Assembly: GCA_029261035.1 (NCBI GenBank)
Contig: JAJDCD010000006.1
Span: 23,167 to 87,166 of the forward strand
Direction: 5' to 3'
DNA from: Candidatus Omnitrophota bacterium
GTDB taxonomy: Bacteria; Omnitrophota; Omnitrophia; Omnitrophales; JACROU01
DNA length: 64,000 nucleotides
In this document: piece by piece, positions 46,060 to 54,874 of the stretch
Layout of the letters: each line of letters starts with the position of its first letter
Numbering within the stretch: position 1 is the stretch's first letter
Notes under the pieces: generated by a model
The model's database searches: none
Told to the model about the DNA's origin: nothing
What the model saw: the letters and a program-made list of their open reading frames with translations, nothing else
Translations under genes and position numbers: made by a program

Positions 46060-46662
46060 TTAGATTAATTTAGCGATGTCTTTAAAAATTTGTTTTACTT
46101 GTTTTTTGTCCGTACCATCGTAGTAACCTCTAATTTGCAAGTCTTGATCCACTAGGATTAAGTTTGTGCTGTGAACGATAGGATTGTCTTTAGAACCTAA
46201 TTTAAATCCGTCATAGGCCAAATTATGAATGGATTCTTTTTGCCCAGTCAAAAAATGCCATCGTTTTGGATCGGCATTATATTTCTGAGCGTAGCTGGAT
46301 AAAACTTCAGGGCTATCATAATCTGGGTTGACAGTAAAAGAAACAAAATCTACATTATTTTCCAAAAGATAAGATCGATATAAATACGACATTTGTGTAC
46401 TCATCACAGGGCAAGGGCCTGAACAAGTGGTAAAGATAAAATTGGTAACCCAAACTTTGTTTAAGAGTTGATTATTAGAAAATGCTTGGTTCGTGCTAGA
46501 AGTTAAATTGAATGGTGGAACTTTGCCTAAAATAGGCAAGTCTTTTGAACTGTAAAAAAAGTGGGAGAAGAAAAAATAAGTAATAAATAATGAAAAAATA
46601 AGGAGCGATAGTATAGTGAAAAGTACCACACTTGCTTTGTTTGTTTTTTGTTGAGAACTCAT
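46060..46662 (-). CDS. SCO1/SenC family copper chaperone
   Basis: 200 residues. One N-terminal membrane anchor, then a thioredoxin fold with the copper ligands CSGPC and the His of NPIVHSTNLILVD. VTNFIFTTCSGPCPVMS is the family signature. SCO delivers copper to the CuA centre of subunit II, encoded four genes upstream. Confidence 0.93.
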   Translation of the reverse strand: MSSQQKTNKASVVLFTILSLLIFSLFITYFFFSHFFYSSKDLPILGKVPPFNLTSSTNQAFSNNQLLNKVWVTNFIFTTCSGPCPVMSTQMSYLYRSYLLENNVDFVSFTVNPDYDSPEVLSSYAQKYNADPKRWHFLTGQKESIHNLAYDGFKLGSKDNPIVHSTNLILVDQDLQIRGYYDGTDKKQVKQIFKDIAKLI

Positions 46663-46665
46663 GAA

Positions 46666-47529
46666 TTAAAATCCTATATCGGCAATAATGAGAATGAGGA
46701 GTAGAGGGAGGTAGATGACAGAGGCTTTAAGTAAATTCCGTGCACTTTCTACGGTTCTTGTTCTAACGAAAAGGATACTTGCTGAAAAATAAAAGAGCCC
46801 TAAACACAAAGTCCCAATGAAATAAATAAGCCCTGAATGCCCAAAGAGAGCAGGGAGTAGAGAAACAGGAATTAAAATAAAGGAATGCCATATAATTTGT
46901 CGGAACATGCGTTTTCCGTCAGGTTCAACGACAGGGAGCATCTTGAACCCTCCTTTTGCATAATCATCTTTGTAGATCCATGCAATAGCGTAAAAGTGAG
47001 GGTGTTGCCAAAGAAAAAGAATCCAAAATAGGATCCATGCTCCTGTGTCTACTTGACCTGTTGCTGCAGTCCAACCAGCTACAGGCGGCAAAGCTCCAGG
47101 GATAGCGCCTATTAACGTGTTTAACCAGGTTAATTTTTTTAAAGGAGTGTAGACATAGGCATAGAGAACGGATGTTAGCAATACGAGCAAAGCGGTTAAA
47201 AAATTAACTTTTATCAATAATAGAGTAACCCCAATTAACGTAAAGCTGATTCCAAAGATAAAAGCATGTTTTTCTGAAATCCTACCTGCTGGGACAGGTC
47301 TCTCTAAGGTTCTATCCATAAGACGATCGGCTTCTTTTTCTAGCTGTTGATTAAGAGCACTGGATCCTGCGGAAGCTAAACCGGTTCCTAATAGCGTATA
47401 CAAAAATAAGGGAATAGAATAAATCCCAATACCTCCCAGAAAAAAACCCATAGCTGTTGTGATAAGAACCATAAATAAAATGCGAGGCTTTGTGAGGCTT
47501 AAGTAGTCTTTAAGTAGGCTGATATTCAT
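46666..47529 (-). CDS. ctaB: Protoheme IX farnesyltransferase
   Basis: 287 residues, UbiA superfamily with about eight helices. The first aspartate-rich motif lies near NQQLEKEADRLMDRT and the second near YKDDYAKGG. It converts heme B to heme O, the substrate of CtaA. It is placed between ctaA and the SCO gene. Confidence 0.94.
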   Translation of the reverse strand: MNISLLKDYLSLTKPRILFMVLITTAMGFFLGGIGIYSIPLFLYTLLGTGLASAGSSALNQQLEKEADRLMDRTLERPVPAGRISEKHAFIFGISFTLIGVTLLLIKVNFLTALLVLLTSVLYAYVYTPLKKLTWLNTLIGAIPGALPPVAGWTAATGQVDTGAWILFWILFLWQHPHFYAIAWIYKDDYAKGGFKMLPVVEPDGKRMFRQIIWHSFILIPVSLLPALFGHSGLIYFIGTLCLGLFYFSASILFVRTRTVESARNLLKASVIYLPLLLILIIADIGF

Positions 47530-47537
47530 ACAATCCT

Positions 47538-48524
47538 TTAGTGAAGATGTGTTGATGATTTGCTAATAGATAATGGAAGAAGCCGTAATGTTAGAAAGCA
47601 GCTTAGTCCTAACAGTGTAGCACCATTTACAACATGGATACTCGTTATAATAAAATTTTTCCCACTCCAAATAGTAAAAGCACCCAAAAGAATTTGAATT
47701 AATATTAAGACAAAAATGCCGTAAGTAGGGAAGTTAGATTGAGGTACTTTGACAGGCATTCTCAATTTAACAAATAATAAAACAAATGCGACAACCCCAA
47801 TTAAATACCCCATCATTCGATGAATAAAATGAACTAAAACTTGAGCCATGTTGACAGGTTCTAAATTTGCGTTAAAACGCCACTTGTTTATTGTGACTAA
47901 GGAATCATTGTTGAAGGCTGGAATAATCTGGTTTGCTACCGTAGGGAAGTCTGGGATGGCTAGTCCAGAGTCTGTATGTCTCATCAATGCGCCAATAATT
48001 AATTGAACGTAGATTAATACTCCTAATAACAAAACAGTTCTGGTAAGAGGAGAAATATTAGCAGAGTTACTTTTTGGGATGGCTTCTCTAATAGCTCTTT
48101 CTGTAGATAGAGCGTAAGCAATGATAATGGTCAAAACAAAAAAGGTTTGTGATAGAACAGCATGAGAGACCGAGATGGGGGTTGGTAGGAGAAAGAGAAC
48201 GGTTAATCCGCCTAAAACTCCCTGGCAGATAACGGCTAACAAAGCAAGCCAACCTAAAGCTTTAACCCATGTTCTATTGTCTGAAAATTGAATCCAGAAG
48301 GCTTGTATCAAGGTAAAAAAACCCACAAGGGAAGCGATCATTCGATGACCATGTTCGTAAAACACTCCACCGACCATGGGAGGGAAAACCATTCCATAAG
48401 AAAGAGGCCAATCTGGAACGGCTAAGCCAGACCCCGTACTTGTAACCAAGCTACCAGCAAAAATTAGGAAAAGAGTTGAAAAACAGGTGAGTTTAGAAAA
48501 GCGTCTGAGCCAAGCATTATTCAT
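47538..48524 (-). CDS. ctaA: Heme A synthase
   Basis: 328 residues, eight helices, COX15/CtaA family. Conserved His-bearing segments are YEHGHRMIAS, ISVSHAVLSQ, VLVHFIHRMMGY and ITSIHVVNGA. It oxidises heme O to heme A for the aa3 oxidase. It overlaps ctaC by eight bases. Confidence 0.93.
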   Translation of the reverse strand: MNNAWLRRFSKLTCFSTLFLIFAGSLVTSTGSGLAVPDWPLSYGMVFPPMVGGVFYEHGHRMIASLVGFFTLIQAFWIQFSDNRTWVKALGWLALLAVICQGVLGGLTVLFLLPTPISVSHAVLSQTFFVLTIIIAYALSTERAIREAIPKSNSANISPLTRTVLLLGVLIYVQLIIGALMRHTDSGLAIPDFPTVANQIIPAFNNDSLVTINKWRFNANLEPVNMAQVLVHFIHRMMGYLIGVVAFVLLFVKLRMPVKVPQSNFPTYGIFVLILIQILLGAFTIWSGKNFIITSIHVVNGATLLGLSCFLTLRLLPLSISKSSTHLH

Positions 48525-49305
48525 TCACGCTTTCGACTTTCTCTACAATTGTTTCTTTGATTTCAGGAGCATTTTCGTTTAGCCAGTTCTTATATTTTTC
48601 TTGAGATTCTACAGTAAGAAAACCTCTCATACGGTAATGGCCTAAACCACAAAGCTGAGCACAGGCGATTTCATATTTACCTTCTTTGGTTGGAGTAAAC
48701 CAAAGAGGGATTTCCATTCCCGGAATAACATCTTGTAGCGCTCTCATTTCTCTAAGAGCAAAACTATGGACAACATCTTTGGAAGTTAAATAAACTAAGA
48801 TAGGTTGGTCGATAGGCACATGCAATTGATTAATTGTTATTATGTCATCTTGGGCAGCAGGGTCACTTCTATCTATGCCAATACTGTTATCTGATGAAAC
48901 TAGACCAATGTCTCTTTTGCCAAAAATACCATCTTTTCCAGGATAATGAATGTTCCAAGCAAATTGTTCTGCTATAACATGAACACGAACAGACTCTTCT
49001 TCCAGAGGAAAAGATCCGACTCGTTGAGCCCATAAAGGAAAAGCAAGCATGAGTAATAGAAGAGCTTCAACGATAACAACAGCAAACTCAACATAGTTAG
49101 ACATATGATTCTTCAGTCCCTCATAGTTGGCTTTAGGGTGCTTGGATTGTCTAAATTTAATTAATGTGAAGATGAAAAAAATAGACCAACCAACAAACAG
49201 AATGAGCATAAATATATGTACAAGGGCAAGCATATTGTCTATTTCAGCAGCATGCTTGGATGCTTGTTCTGGGAGTCCTAACAGTTTAACAATTAAATCA
49301 TTCAT
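48517..49305 (-). CDS. ctaC: Cytochrome c oxidase subunit II
   Basis: 262 residues. Two N-terminal helices, then the cupredoxin domain with CuA ligands: His in VVHSFALRE, and CAQLCGLGHYRM giving Cys-Cys-His-Met. There is no CxxCH motif, so no fused cytochrome c; the enzyme needs a separate donor. It lies downstream of subunits I, III and IV with two small genes between, an unusual order. Confidence 0.94.
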   Translation of the reverse strand: MNDLIVKLLGLPEQASKHAAEIDNMLALVHIFMLILFVGWSIFFIFTLIKFRQSKHPKANYEGLKNHMSNYVEFAVVIVEALLLLMLAFPLWAQRVGSFPLEEESVRVHVIAEQFAWNIHYPGKDGIFGKRDIGLVSSDNSIGIDRSDPAAQDDIITINQLHVPIDQPILVYLTSKDVVHSFALREMRALQDVIPGMEIPLWFTPTKEGKYEIACAQLCGLGHYRMRGFLTVESQEKYKNWLNENAPEIKETIVEKVESVNE

Positions 49306-49510
49306 TGATCAATTTCCCTTTTTTCCACAGATGAAAAATAAAGTAAGCAATAGCAAGTAAAACACTTCCAACGATAGCAATCAACGTATAGACCCCCATG
49401 ACTAAACCTTTTGAAAGGGGAGAGTCTGGATTGCCAAAACATACGGTGCAGGCATAAGCGTTAGGGCTTAATAGCAAAGTTATTAAAAAAAAGAATAACA
49501 ACTTAAGCAT
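49298..49510 (-). CDS. Small CxxC membrane protein of the cox cluster
   Basis: 70 residues. Signal sequence ending near NAYA, immediately followed by CTVCFGNPDSPLSKG and one membrane helix. From memory, similar short proteins with a CPVCFG-like start occur in oxidase clusters of Verrucomicrobia and Acidobacteria. The periplasmic Cys pair could bind copper or heme, but this is not shown. It overlaps ctaC by eight bases. Confidence 0.65.
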   Translation of the reverse strand: MLKLLFFFLITLLLSPNAYACTVCFGNPDSPLSKGLVMGVYTLIAIVGSVLLAIAYFIFHLWKKGKLINE

Positions 49511-49512
49511 TT

Positions 49513-49716
49513 CTAATTATCCAATTTTTTTAATTCTTTAAAAAACCAAATCAAATAAATAAATAATCCAACACCAGAAATAAAAGACAGCAACCCTAAA
49601 ATTAAGTAGGGTATAGAAGTATGCATAACGTAGTACTTCAAACAAAAAGCACCCAATCCAAATGAAAGGATTGTGGATAACGTAATTAATAGGATGTGGA
49701 CGGCTTTAAGCGACAT
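49513..49716 (-). CDS. Small two-helix membrane protein of the cox cluster
   Basis: 67 residues from the ATG at 49716, with GGTGG upstream; a TTG at 49737 is an alternative start. Two hydrophobic helices (about 7-25 and 35-57) and a Lys/Glu-rich end. No family recognised. It overlaps the end of the subunit IV gene by 11 bases, so it is translated with the oxidase. Confidence 0.6.
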   Translation of the reverse strand: MSLKAVHILLITLSTILSFGLGAFCLKYYVMHTSIPYLILGLLSFISGVGLFIYLIWFFKELKKLDN

Positions 49717-50026
49717 TTTTATATACCACCGGATCAAAATAAGCTAACAGTGAAAGAAAAATTAATCCTAGAAAAAAGATGGTTGTGAATAAGAGAACAA
49801 TAAGCACCAGCTTTTTTTCTGAAATTAAGTGCATAAAATAACAAATAACTAAAGAAGCTTTAATTGAAGCGATAAACAGAGCTAATGCAATGGTTCCAAA
49901 CGTGTTTAGCTGTAAATAGGAAGCGGCAACAGTAACAACGGTTAAAGCCATTAAAGCAACAAAAACACTAATATAAACACGAACGTGTTTTTTGATATGT
50001 TCTTCTGAATGTTCGATTTCGCTCAT
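49706..50026 (-). CDS. Cytochrome c oxidase subunit IV (COX4_pro type)
   Basis: 106 residues with three membrane helices. HVRVYISVFVALMALTVVTV and IKASLVICYFMHLISEKK are typical of prokaryotic subunit IV of the caa3/aa3 family. It lies directly after subunit III. Confidence 0.88.
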   Translation of the reverse strand: MSEIEHSEEHIKKHVRVYISVFVALMALTVVTVAASYLQLNTFGTIALALFIASIKASLVICYFMHLISEKKLVLIVLLFTTIFFLGLIFLSLLAYFDPVVYKNVA

Positions 50027-50038
50027 TGTTTACGCCTT

Positions 50039-50629
50039 TTAAAGTAAGTAGAGTACAGGGAACAAAAAAATCCATACCAGATCTACGAAATGCCAAAAAA
50101 GACCGGATGTTTCAACGCGATTTGTAAATTGCTCCGGGTTCGTTTGCCACATTTTGCTTCCAGGACCCCAAAAGTAAGCATTTACAACCATCCCGCAAAT
50201 TACGTGAAGAGCATGAAGCCCCGTCATTGTAAAATAAATTGCAAAGAAGACACTTTCTTTAGGGTAGTGGTGATGGCTGAATTTTCCATAGTATTCGAAT
50301 GATTTAACACCTAAGAAAACAAGCCCTAACAAAATAGTAAGTCCCATATAGATTTGGAACTTTTTGAAATTCTTCAACTTTAGAGAAGCCCATGCCATAA
50401 CCATTGTGATACTTGAAGAGATTAAGACGAGTGTATTGAAAGTTCCAATAGGAACGCTTAGATACGAAGAACCTTCTGGCCAACTTTCAGAACCAATTCG
50501 CAAGATAATATAAGAAGAGAAGAGAGCTCCAAAAAGCATCACTTCTGAAGCTAAGAATAGCCAAATGCCAATCTTGGAATTGATCAGTCCTGTGTCTGGT
50601 CTAGGTTTTACGGTGTAAGGAATTTCCAT
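50039..50629 (-). CDS. ctaE: Cytochrome c oxidase subunit III
   Basis: 196 residues, the five-helix form of subunit III. IGIWLFLASEVMLFGALFSSY near the start and TGLHALHVICGM plus FWHFVDLVWIFLFPVLYLL at the end are diagnostic. It stabilises the oxidase core. It is seven bases downstream of ctaD. Confidence 0.95.
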   Translation of the reverse strand: MEIPYTVKPRPDTGLINSKIGIWLFLASEVMLFGALFSSYIILRIGSESWPEGSSYLSVPIGTFNTLVLISSSITMVMAWASLKLKNFKKFQIYMGLTILLGLVFLGVKSFEYYGKFSHHHYPKESVFFAIYFTMTGLHALHVICGMVVNAYFWGPGSKMWQTNPEQFTNRVETSGLFWHFVDLVWIFLFPVLYLL

Positions 50630-50635
50630 TTTAAA

Positions 50636-52363
50636 TTAGATCTCCTTTTGACTCTGTGGTGAATAATCTTTAGATGAGCCTGGAACGCTATACTCATAAG
50701 GGCCTCGATAAACTTTAGGAGCTTCTAAAAAGTTGCCATGAGGAGGCGGTGTTGGGGTAGACCACTCCAAAGTGGTAGCTTCCCATGGGTTATCATTTGC
50801 TTTTTTCCCTTTGAAAGGACTCCAAAATAAATTAATAAGAAAAGGTATTTGAGCTAAAGCTAAAAGCCAAGCTGAAATGGACATAAATTCGTTCCAATGT
50901 AAAACGCCTTGAGCCAATTCGTAAGTAGCCCCACCATCATAAAGACGACGAGAAACACCAGCCATGCCTTGGATAAACATAGGCATAAATATACCATTCA
51001 TAAACAGGATAGAAGCCCAAAAGTGAGTTTTGCCCAATACTTCACTCATATGTCGCCCTGTTATTTTAGGAAACCAATAATAAACTCCAGCAAATAAAGC
51101 GAAGATGGTTCCTGGAGCAACAACGTAATGAAAATGTCCAATCACATAATAAGTATCATGAAGAGGAATGTCAGTAGCGTTAAAGGCTAGGGGAAGTCCT
51201 GTTAAACCCCCAATTCCAAACATGGGTAAAAAGCCTAAAGCAAAGAGCATTGGAGTATTAAATCGAATAGAACCACCCCATAGAGTAATAAACAAAGTTG
51301 TAATAATAACTACAGATGGGATAGATATAATCAGAGTGGTTGTTTGAAAAAAAGTACTCACCGTGGTACCCATTCCTGTAAGGTACATATGATGAGCCCA
51401 AACAATAAAAGAAAGAAAACCGAGAAATAAAATAGAATAAATCATAATTTTATAACCATACAAAGGTTTTCTTGTGTTGTTCGCTATGATTTCTGTCACA
51501 ATTCCTAACGCAGGGAGAATAAGCACATAAACTTCAGGGTGAGCTAAAAACCAAAAGAGATGTTGCCAAAGTAAGGGACTTCCACCGCCACTAATACCTA
51601 GAGCTTCACCTCCAACAACTAAACCTGAAGGCATAAAGAAACTGGTTCCAGCGAGTCTATCCATAAGTTGTAATACACCGGCTGCTTCAAGAGGAGGGAA
51701 TGCGAGTAAAAGCAAAAAAGCAGTAACTAGCTGAGCCCAAACAAAGAAGGGGAGACGAAACCAAGTCATTCCTTCAGCTCTTAATTGAACAACAGTCGTA
51801 ATAAAATTGACGGAACCTAATAAGGAAGAAGTAATTAAAAGCACCATACCAAACAACCAGTAAGTCTGTCCTATAGTGGCAGTTACAGAAAGTGGAGCGT
51901 AAGAAGTCCAGCCAGAATTTGCAGCACCTCCAGGAGCCCAAAAGCTTGCTACCATAACTACGCCACCTAATAAGTAGCACCAATAACTAATAGCATTTAG
52001 CTTAGGGAAGGCCATATCTGGAGCCCCAATTTGAAGAGGAACAATATAATTACCAAAAGCACCAAAAATAAGAGGTACGATAGCAAGGAATACCATAATA
52101 GTTCCATGCATAGCACCTAATGCGTTATAAAATTCAGGGAGCATATAACCCATAGGCATATTTGATTCGCCTAGTAGATTTCCAACAAAGGGAAGAGGCT
52201 GGCCTGGGTAGGCTAATTGCCAACGCATAAGCATCATTAGGCAAAACCCAAAAAACAAAAAGAAAGATCCTGTAATTCCGTATTGCAGACCAATAACCTT
52301 GTGGTCTGTAGAAAAGATGTATTTCCGCCAAAAGCCTAATTTTTCATGATTGTGATCGCTCAT
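50636..52363 (-). CDS. ctaD: Cytochrome c oxidase subunit I
   Basis: 575 residues from the ATG at 52363 (AAGG seven bases upstream); an upstream in-frame start at 52384 is less likely. Heme-copper core: STDHKVIGLQYG, the CuB/Tyr loop WFLAHPEVYVLILP, YVWAHHM-like IVWAHHMYLTG, and HDTYYVIGHFHYV with the heme ligands. Residue order marks an A-type proton-pumping oxidase. It opens the minus-strand cox operon. Confidence 0.96.
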   Translation of the reverse strand: MSDHNHEKLGFWRKYIFSTDHKVIGLQYGITGSFFLFFGFCLMMLMRWQLAYPGQPLPFVGNLLGESNMPMGYMLPEFYNALGAMHGTIMVFLAIVPLIFGAFGNYIVPLQIGAPDMAFPKLNAISYWCYLLGGVVMVASFWAPGGAANSGWTSYAPLSVTATIGQTYWLFGMVLLITSSLLGSVNFITTVVQLRAEGMTWFRLPFFVWAQLVTAFLLLLAFPPLEAAGVLQLMDRLAGTSFFMPSGLVVGGEALGISGGGSPLLWQHLFWFLAHPEVYVLILPALGIVTEIIANNTRKPLYGYKIMIYSILFLGFLSFIVWAHHMYLTGMGTTVSTFFQTTTLIISIPSVVIITTLFITLWGGSIRFNTPMLFALGFLPMFGIGGLTGLPLAFNATDIPLHDTYYVIGHFHYVVAPGTIFALFAGVYYWFPKITGRHMSEVLGKTHFWASILFMNGIFMPMFIQGMAGVSRRLYDGGATYELAQGVLHWNEFMSISAWLLALAQIPFLINLFWSPFKGKKANDNPWEATTLEWSTPTPPPHGNFLEAPKVYRGPYEYSVPGSSKDYSPQSQKEI

Positions 52364-52435
52364 AATAACCTTGCAAATCCTCATGTTCTAAAACGTTAAC
52401 GATATAACAACTTAGGGAGGGTGCTAAAGGGACTT

Positions 52436-52463
52436 ATTATAAGAAAACTCTTTAAAGATGCAA
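52436..52463 (-). promoter_or_regulatory. Promoter of the cox operon
   Basis: On the minus strand TTGCAT (52463-52458), 16-base spacer and a perfect TATAAT (52441-52436). It gives a leader of about 65 bases before ctaD. Confidence 0.55.
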
Positions 52464-52499
52464 GAAAAAATTCACAATGAATTATATTAAAAAAAATAT

Positions 52500-52527
52500 T
52501 TGACTTAAATTTTTATTTTGGTATTCT
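52500..52527 (+). promoter_or_regulatory. Promoter of the porin gene
   Basis: TTGACT (52500-52505), 16-base spacer, TATTCT (52522-52527). The Fur box starts ten bases downstream and so would cover the transcription start. Confidence 0.5.
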
Positions 52528-52536
52528 AATAGAAAT

Positions 52537-52551
52537 TGAGAATCATTCTCA
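52537..52551. promoter_or_regulatory. Fur box upstream of the porin gene
   Basis: TGAGAAT-C-ATTCTCA is a perfect 7-1-7 palindrome, the accepted Fur site form, one symmetric base pair away from TGATAATNATTATCA. Extended to 52538-52556 it matches 15 of 19 bases of the classic GATAATGATAATCATTATC. A Fur gene lies at 55438. It sits just after the predicted porin promoter, implying iron repression. Confidence 0.8.
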
Positions 52552-52609
52552 TTATCAATACATGTGCTTTATCTGCCAATAAATGCATAACTCCTGAGAA
52601 TGAATTCTA

Positions 52610-52645
52610 AGGGCTTGATGAGCTCCTTCCATAACATCAAGCCCT
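52610..52645 (+). other. Hairpin in the porin leader
   Basis: AGGGCTTGATG (52610-52620) and CATCAAGCCCT (52635-52645) form a perfect 11-bp stem with a 14-base loop, 54 bases before the porin start. Without a T-run it is more likely a leader structure than a terminator. Confidence 0.55.
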
Positions 52646-52698
52646 AACCCTTTATAAATTGTATTTTATTCATAATATTTTAATTAGAAAGGTTCGAG

Positions 52699-54039
52699 AT
52701 GATTAAATCTTTACTCAAATTCATTTGTTGTTCCCTCGTTGTTGGGCTTTGTTTTCCTGTATTAACTTATGCGCAAACTCCAGTCTCTTCAGCTTCGATG
52801 GAAGTGCTTATGAAGAAAATTACGGAGCTAGAGCAAAAAGTGAAGAAGGTGGAATATTTAGAGACTGAAATTAAACGTCTTAAATCTAAGATAGGTTCTG
52901 AAGGATTTGTAACAGGAGGGGTTGTTGTTTCTGATGAAGATGAGTATAAAGGTAATTTACCTGGATTTGGTGGCATTTACAATGAGCCTAACTTAAGAAG
53001 ATTTGGAAAGAAAACCTATTTAGGTGGTTACATTGATATGGAGTATATCGATGATGAAGATTCCAATGCGCGATTTAGACAGCATCGTTTGGTTCCTTTT
53101 ATTTATGCAGACATTTCTGAACGTGTGAAATTTGCTGCGGAAATTGAAATTGAAGATGGGGGTCCTCAGAATAACCAAGGTGATGGTCAGATAAAAGTCG
53201 AGTTTGCTGCAATTGATTATTTGATTAATGACAAAATCAATTTTAGAACAGGGATTCTTCTTTCTCCGTTAGGGAAGTTTAACTTGGTTCACGATTCTCC
53301 TTTACGGGATTTAACAAATCGTCCTTTGGTTAATCGTTTTATTATTCCGACAACGCTTTCAGAAGCAGGGGCTGGTTTTTATGGAACTTTCTATCCAACG
53401 GAGTTATCAAAGTTGGATTATGAAGCGTATGTCGTTAATGGTTTTACAGGAATTACAGCTGCTGGTACTGCTAATTTTAGTCAAGCAGGTGGTTTTAGAG
53501 CAGGACGAGGTTCTCAACGCTCCGATGTTAACGATAATCCAGCGTTTGTAGGTAAGCTTACTTATAGTCCTTTCTTGGGGTTAGAAACAGGTTTCTCAAC
53601 CCATGTGGGGGATTATGATGCTCGTGGAACGAATATGTTAGCCATTTATGCTTGGGATTTAACGTATCAGAGAGGGCCGTTCGAGTTACTTTTTGAAGCG
53701 GCTTATGCAGACGCTCAATTAGAAGCATTAGCTAAGGCATTAGGTATTCCGGATGAAGGTTGGGGATATTACATCCAAGGAAACTATCACTTTATGCCAA
53801 ACTTCTTAAAAGAAAAATTTCCAGAATTTTTCACAGACGAGTCCACCTTTACATTTTCTACTCGCTGGGATCAGGTTGATGTTGTTGGTAGAGGTAGAGA
53901 GCGTTTTACTGTAGGTCTCAATTTTAGACCAACAGAAGATACCGTATTTAAGCTCTCGAGTGAATGGAATTTAGAAGATAAGCGTTTGAATAATGTTGCT
54001 AATAATGAGATTCAGGCTTCGGTTGCTACTTATTTTTAA
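52699..54039 (+). CDS. Porin, phosphate-selective porin O/P-like, with coiled-coil N terminus
   Basis: 446 residues. Signal peptide to about residue 25 (LTYAQT), a coiled coil at about 35-65 (ITELEQKVKKVEYLETEIKR), then barrel strands such as YLGGYIDMEYIDDEDSNARF and a terminal SVATYF. The pattern resembles OprO/OprP-type porins, but the solute cannot be read from sequence. Fur control would suggest iron or a metal chelate. The coiled coil may trimerise or bind peptidoglycan. Confidence 0.75.
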   Translation: MIKSLLKFICCSLVVGLCFPVLTYAQTPVSSASMEVLMKKITELEQKVKKVEYLETEIKRLKSKIGSEGFVTGGVVVSDEDEYKGNLPGFGGIYNEPNLRRFGKKTYLGGYIDMEYIDDEDSNARFRQHRLVPFIYADISERVKFAAEIEIEDGGPQNNQGDGQIKVEFAAIDYLINDKINFRTGILLSPLGKFNLVHDSPLRDLTNRPLVNRFIIPTTLSEAGAGFYGTFYPTELSKLDYEAYVVNGFTGITAAGTANFSQAGGFRAGRGSQRSDVNDNPAFVGKLTYSPFLGLETGFSTHVGDYDARGTNMLAIYAWDLTYQRGPFELLFEAAYADAQLEALAKALGIPDEGWGYYIQGNYHFMPNFLKEKFPEFFTDESTFTFSTRWDQVDVVGRGRERFTVGLNFRPTEDTVFKLSSEWNLEDKRLNNVANNEIQASVATYF

Positions 54040-54073
54040 GATAAAAAGTGGGGGCTGTTTTGAAGTGGTGTTC

Positions 54074-54157
54074 GCAAAAGCCTGCACCCTCGGCGCTCAG
54101 ACAGCACAAAAGTGACTGTCACTTTTGTGAACTCGCGGCGAGGGTGCAGGCTTTTGC
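54074..54157. repeat. Nested perfect inverted repeats after the porin gene
   Basis: Outer 19-base arms (54074-54092 and 54139-54157) are perfectly complementary and GC-rich compared with the surroundings. Inside is a perfect 11-bp hairpin (CACAAAAGTGA 54105-54115, TCACTTTTGTG 54119-54129, loop CTG). Such AAAGTGACxGTCACTTT cores resemble REP-type elements. No U-run follows. A 62-codon open frame over it is an artefact. Confidence 0.75.
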
Positions 54158-54193
54158 TTTAAGTAATGAATTTTTGTGGGGTGCTAGGGGGTT

Positions 54194-54266
54194 GAAACAA
54201 GAGTTGCATCGAGCAACTATTGTTTCTAGGGTTTAATGTGTTTCGTTATTGTATAAATAACGAAAC
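54194..54266. repeat. Two further strong hairpins
   Basis: 54194-54207 pairs with 54213-54226 (13 of 14 bases, loop ATCGA). 54240-54250 pairs perfectly with 54256-54266 (GTTTCGTTATT, loop GTATA). With the preceding element they fill the 370-base gap between porin and lipoprotein genes. Confidence 0.65.
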
Positions 54267-54372
54267 GCGTGTATGTTATTGGGAATGGAGATGGTTTTTT
54301 TGGATGATGTCTCTTTTATTGGATTAGACATATGGAATAGAATTTAGTGAAAGATGAAAGATAAAAACAAAA

Positions 54373-54393
54373 AGTCGTAAGCTAGAAGCTTTG
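54373..54393. repeat. 7-base-periodic repeat upstream of the lipoprotein
   Basis: Units AGTCGTA, AGCTAGA and AGCTTTG in tandem, ending just before the GGGGGAAGAGG ribosome site of the lipoprotein gene. Same phase and core AGC as the other members. Confidence 0.4.
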
Positions 54394-54409
54394 TTGTTGG
54401 GGGAAGAGG

Positions 54410-54868
54410 ATGTTTAAGGGTTGGTTGATGGTTTTGCTATTTTGTGTTTTGCTTTCGGGGTGTGCGACGATAAAAGGTCCTCAGCCGGATTTTCGAGCGA
54501 TTTACTCTTATTCTTTCAATCAAGTTTCGCAGGCGACATTTGATGTATTGTCTGAGATGCCAATTGAGTCTTCTAGTGTTAAAAAAGGTGTCATTGAAAC
54601 TCAGTGGTTTGAAGGGTGGAGCGATCGTGCTTTTGGAGCATTTGGAGGAGGGATTGTTGGAGGTCAATGGAAGCGTCGTGTTAAAATAAAAGCCCTTGTG
54701 ACTCCAGATGGAAGTGCTCAATCAAAAGTTCAGTTGATTATAAGGGTTCAAGAGAAAGCCCCTGGGGGAACTCAGGCAAATACCTGGTTAAGAAAGCGAC
54801 CCGATGGAACGGTTTCGAAACGAGTCTTTGCTCAAATTGAAGAGAGGTTAAACCCCGTACAGGTTTAA
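54410..54868 (+). CDS. Putative lipoprotein of unknown function
   Basis: 152 residues. A hydrophobic signal with lipobox LLSGC predicts acylation at C18. The mature part resembles a small alpha/beta domain (SYSFNQVSQATFDVLSEMP, KVQLIIRVQEKAPGG), with a glycine-rich loop. It recalls outer-membrane lipoproteins with a BamC-like fold, but I cannot assign a family. It opens the fur gene string. Confidence 0.65.
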   Translation: MFKGWLMVLLFCVLLSGCATIKGPQPDFRAIYSYSFNQVSQATFDVLSEMPIESSSVKKGVIETQWFEGWSDRAFGAFGGGIVGGQWKRRVKIKALVTPDGSAQSKVQLIIRVQEKAPGGTQANTWLRKRPDGTVSKRVFAQIEERLNPVQV

Positions 54869-54874
54869 TAAAAT

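Noticed and set aside
48517-49305. Possible caa3-type subunit II with fused cytochrome c
   Set aside because: The protein ends soon after the CuA domain and has no CxxCH motif.
54048-54236. 62-codon open frame after the porin
   Set aside because: It lies across the nested inverted repeats, has no ribosome site and shows no protein-like pattern.
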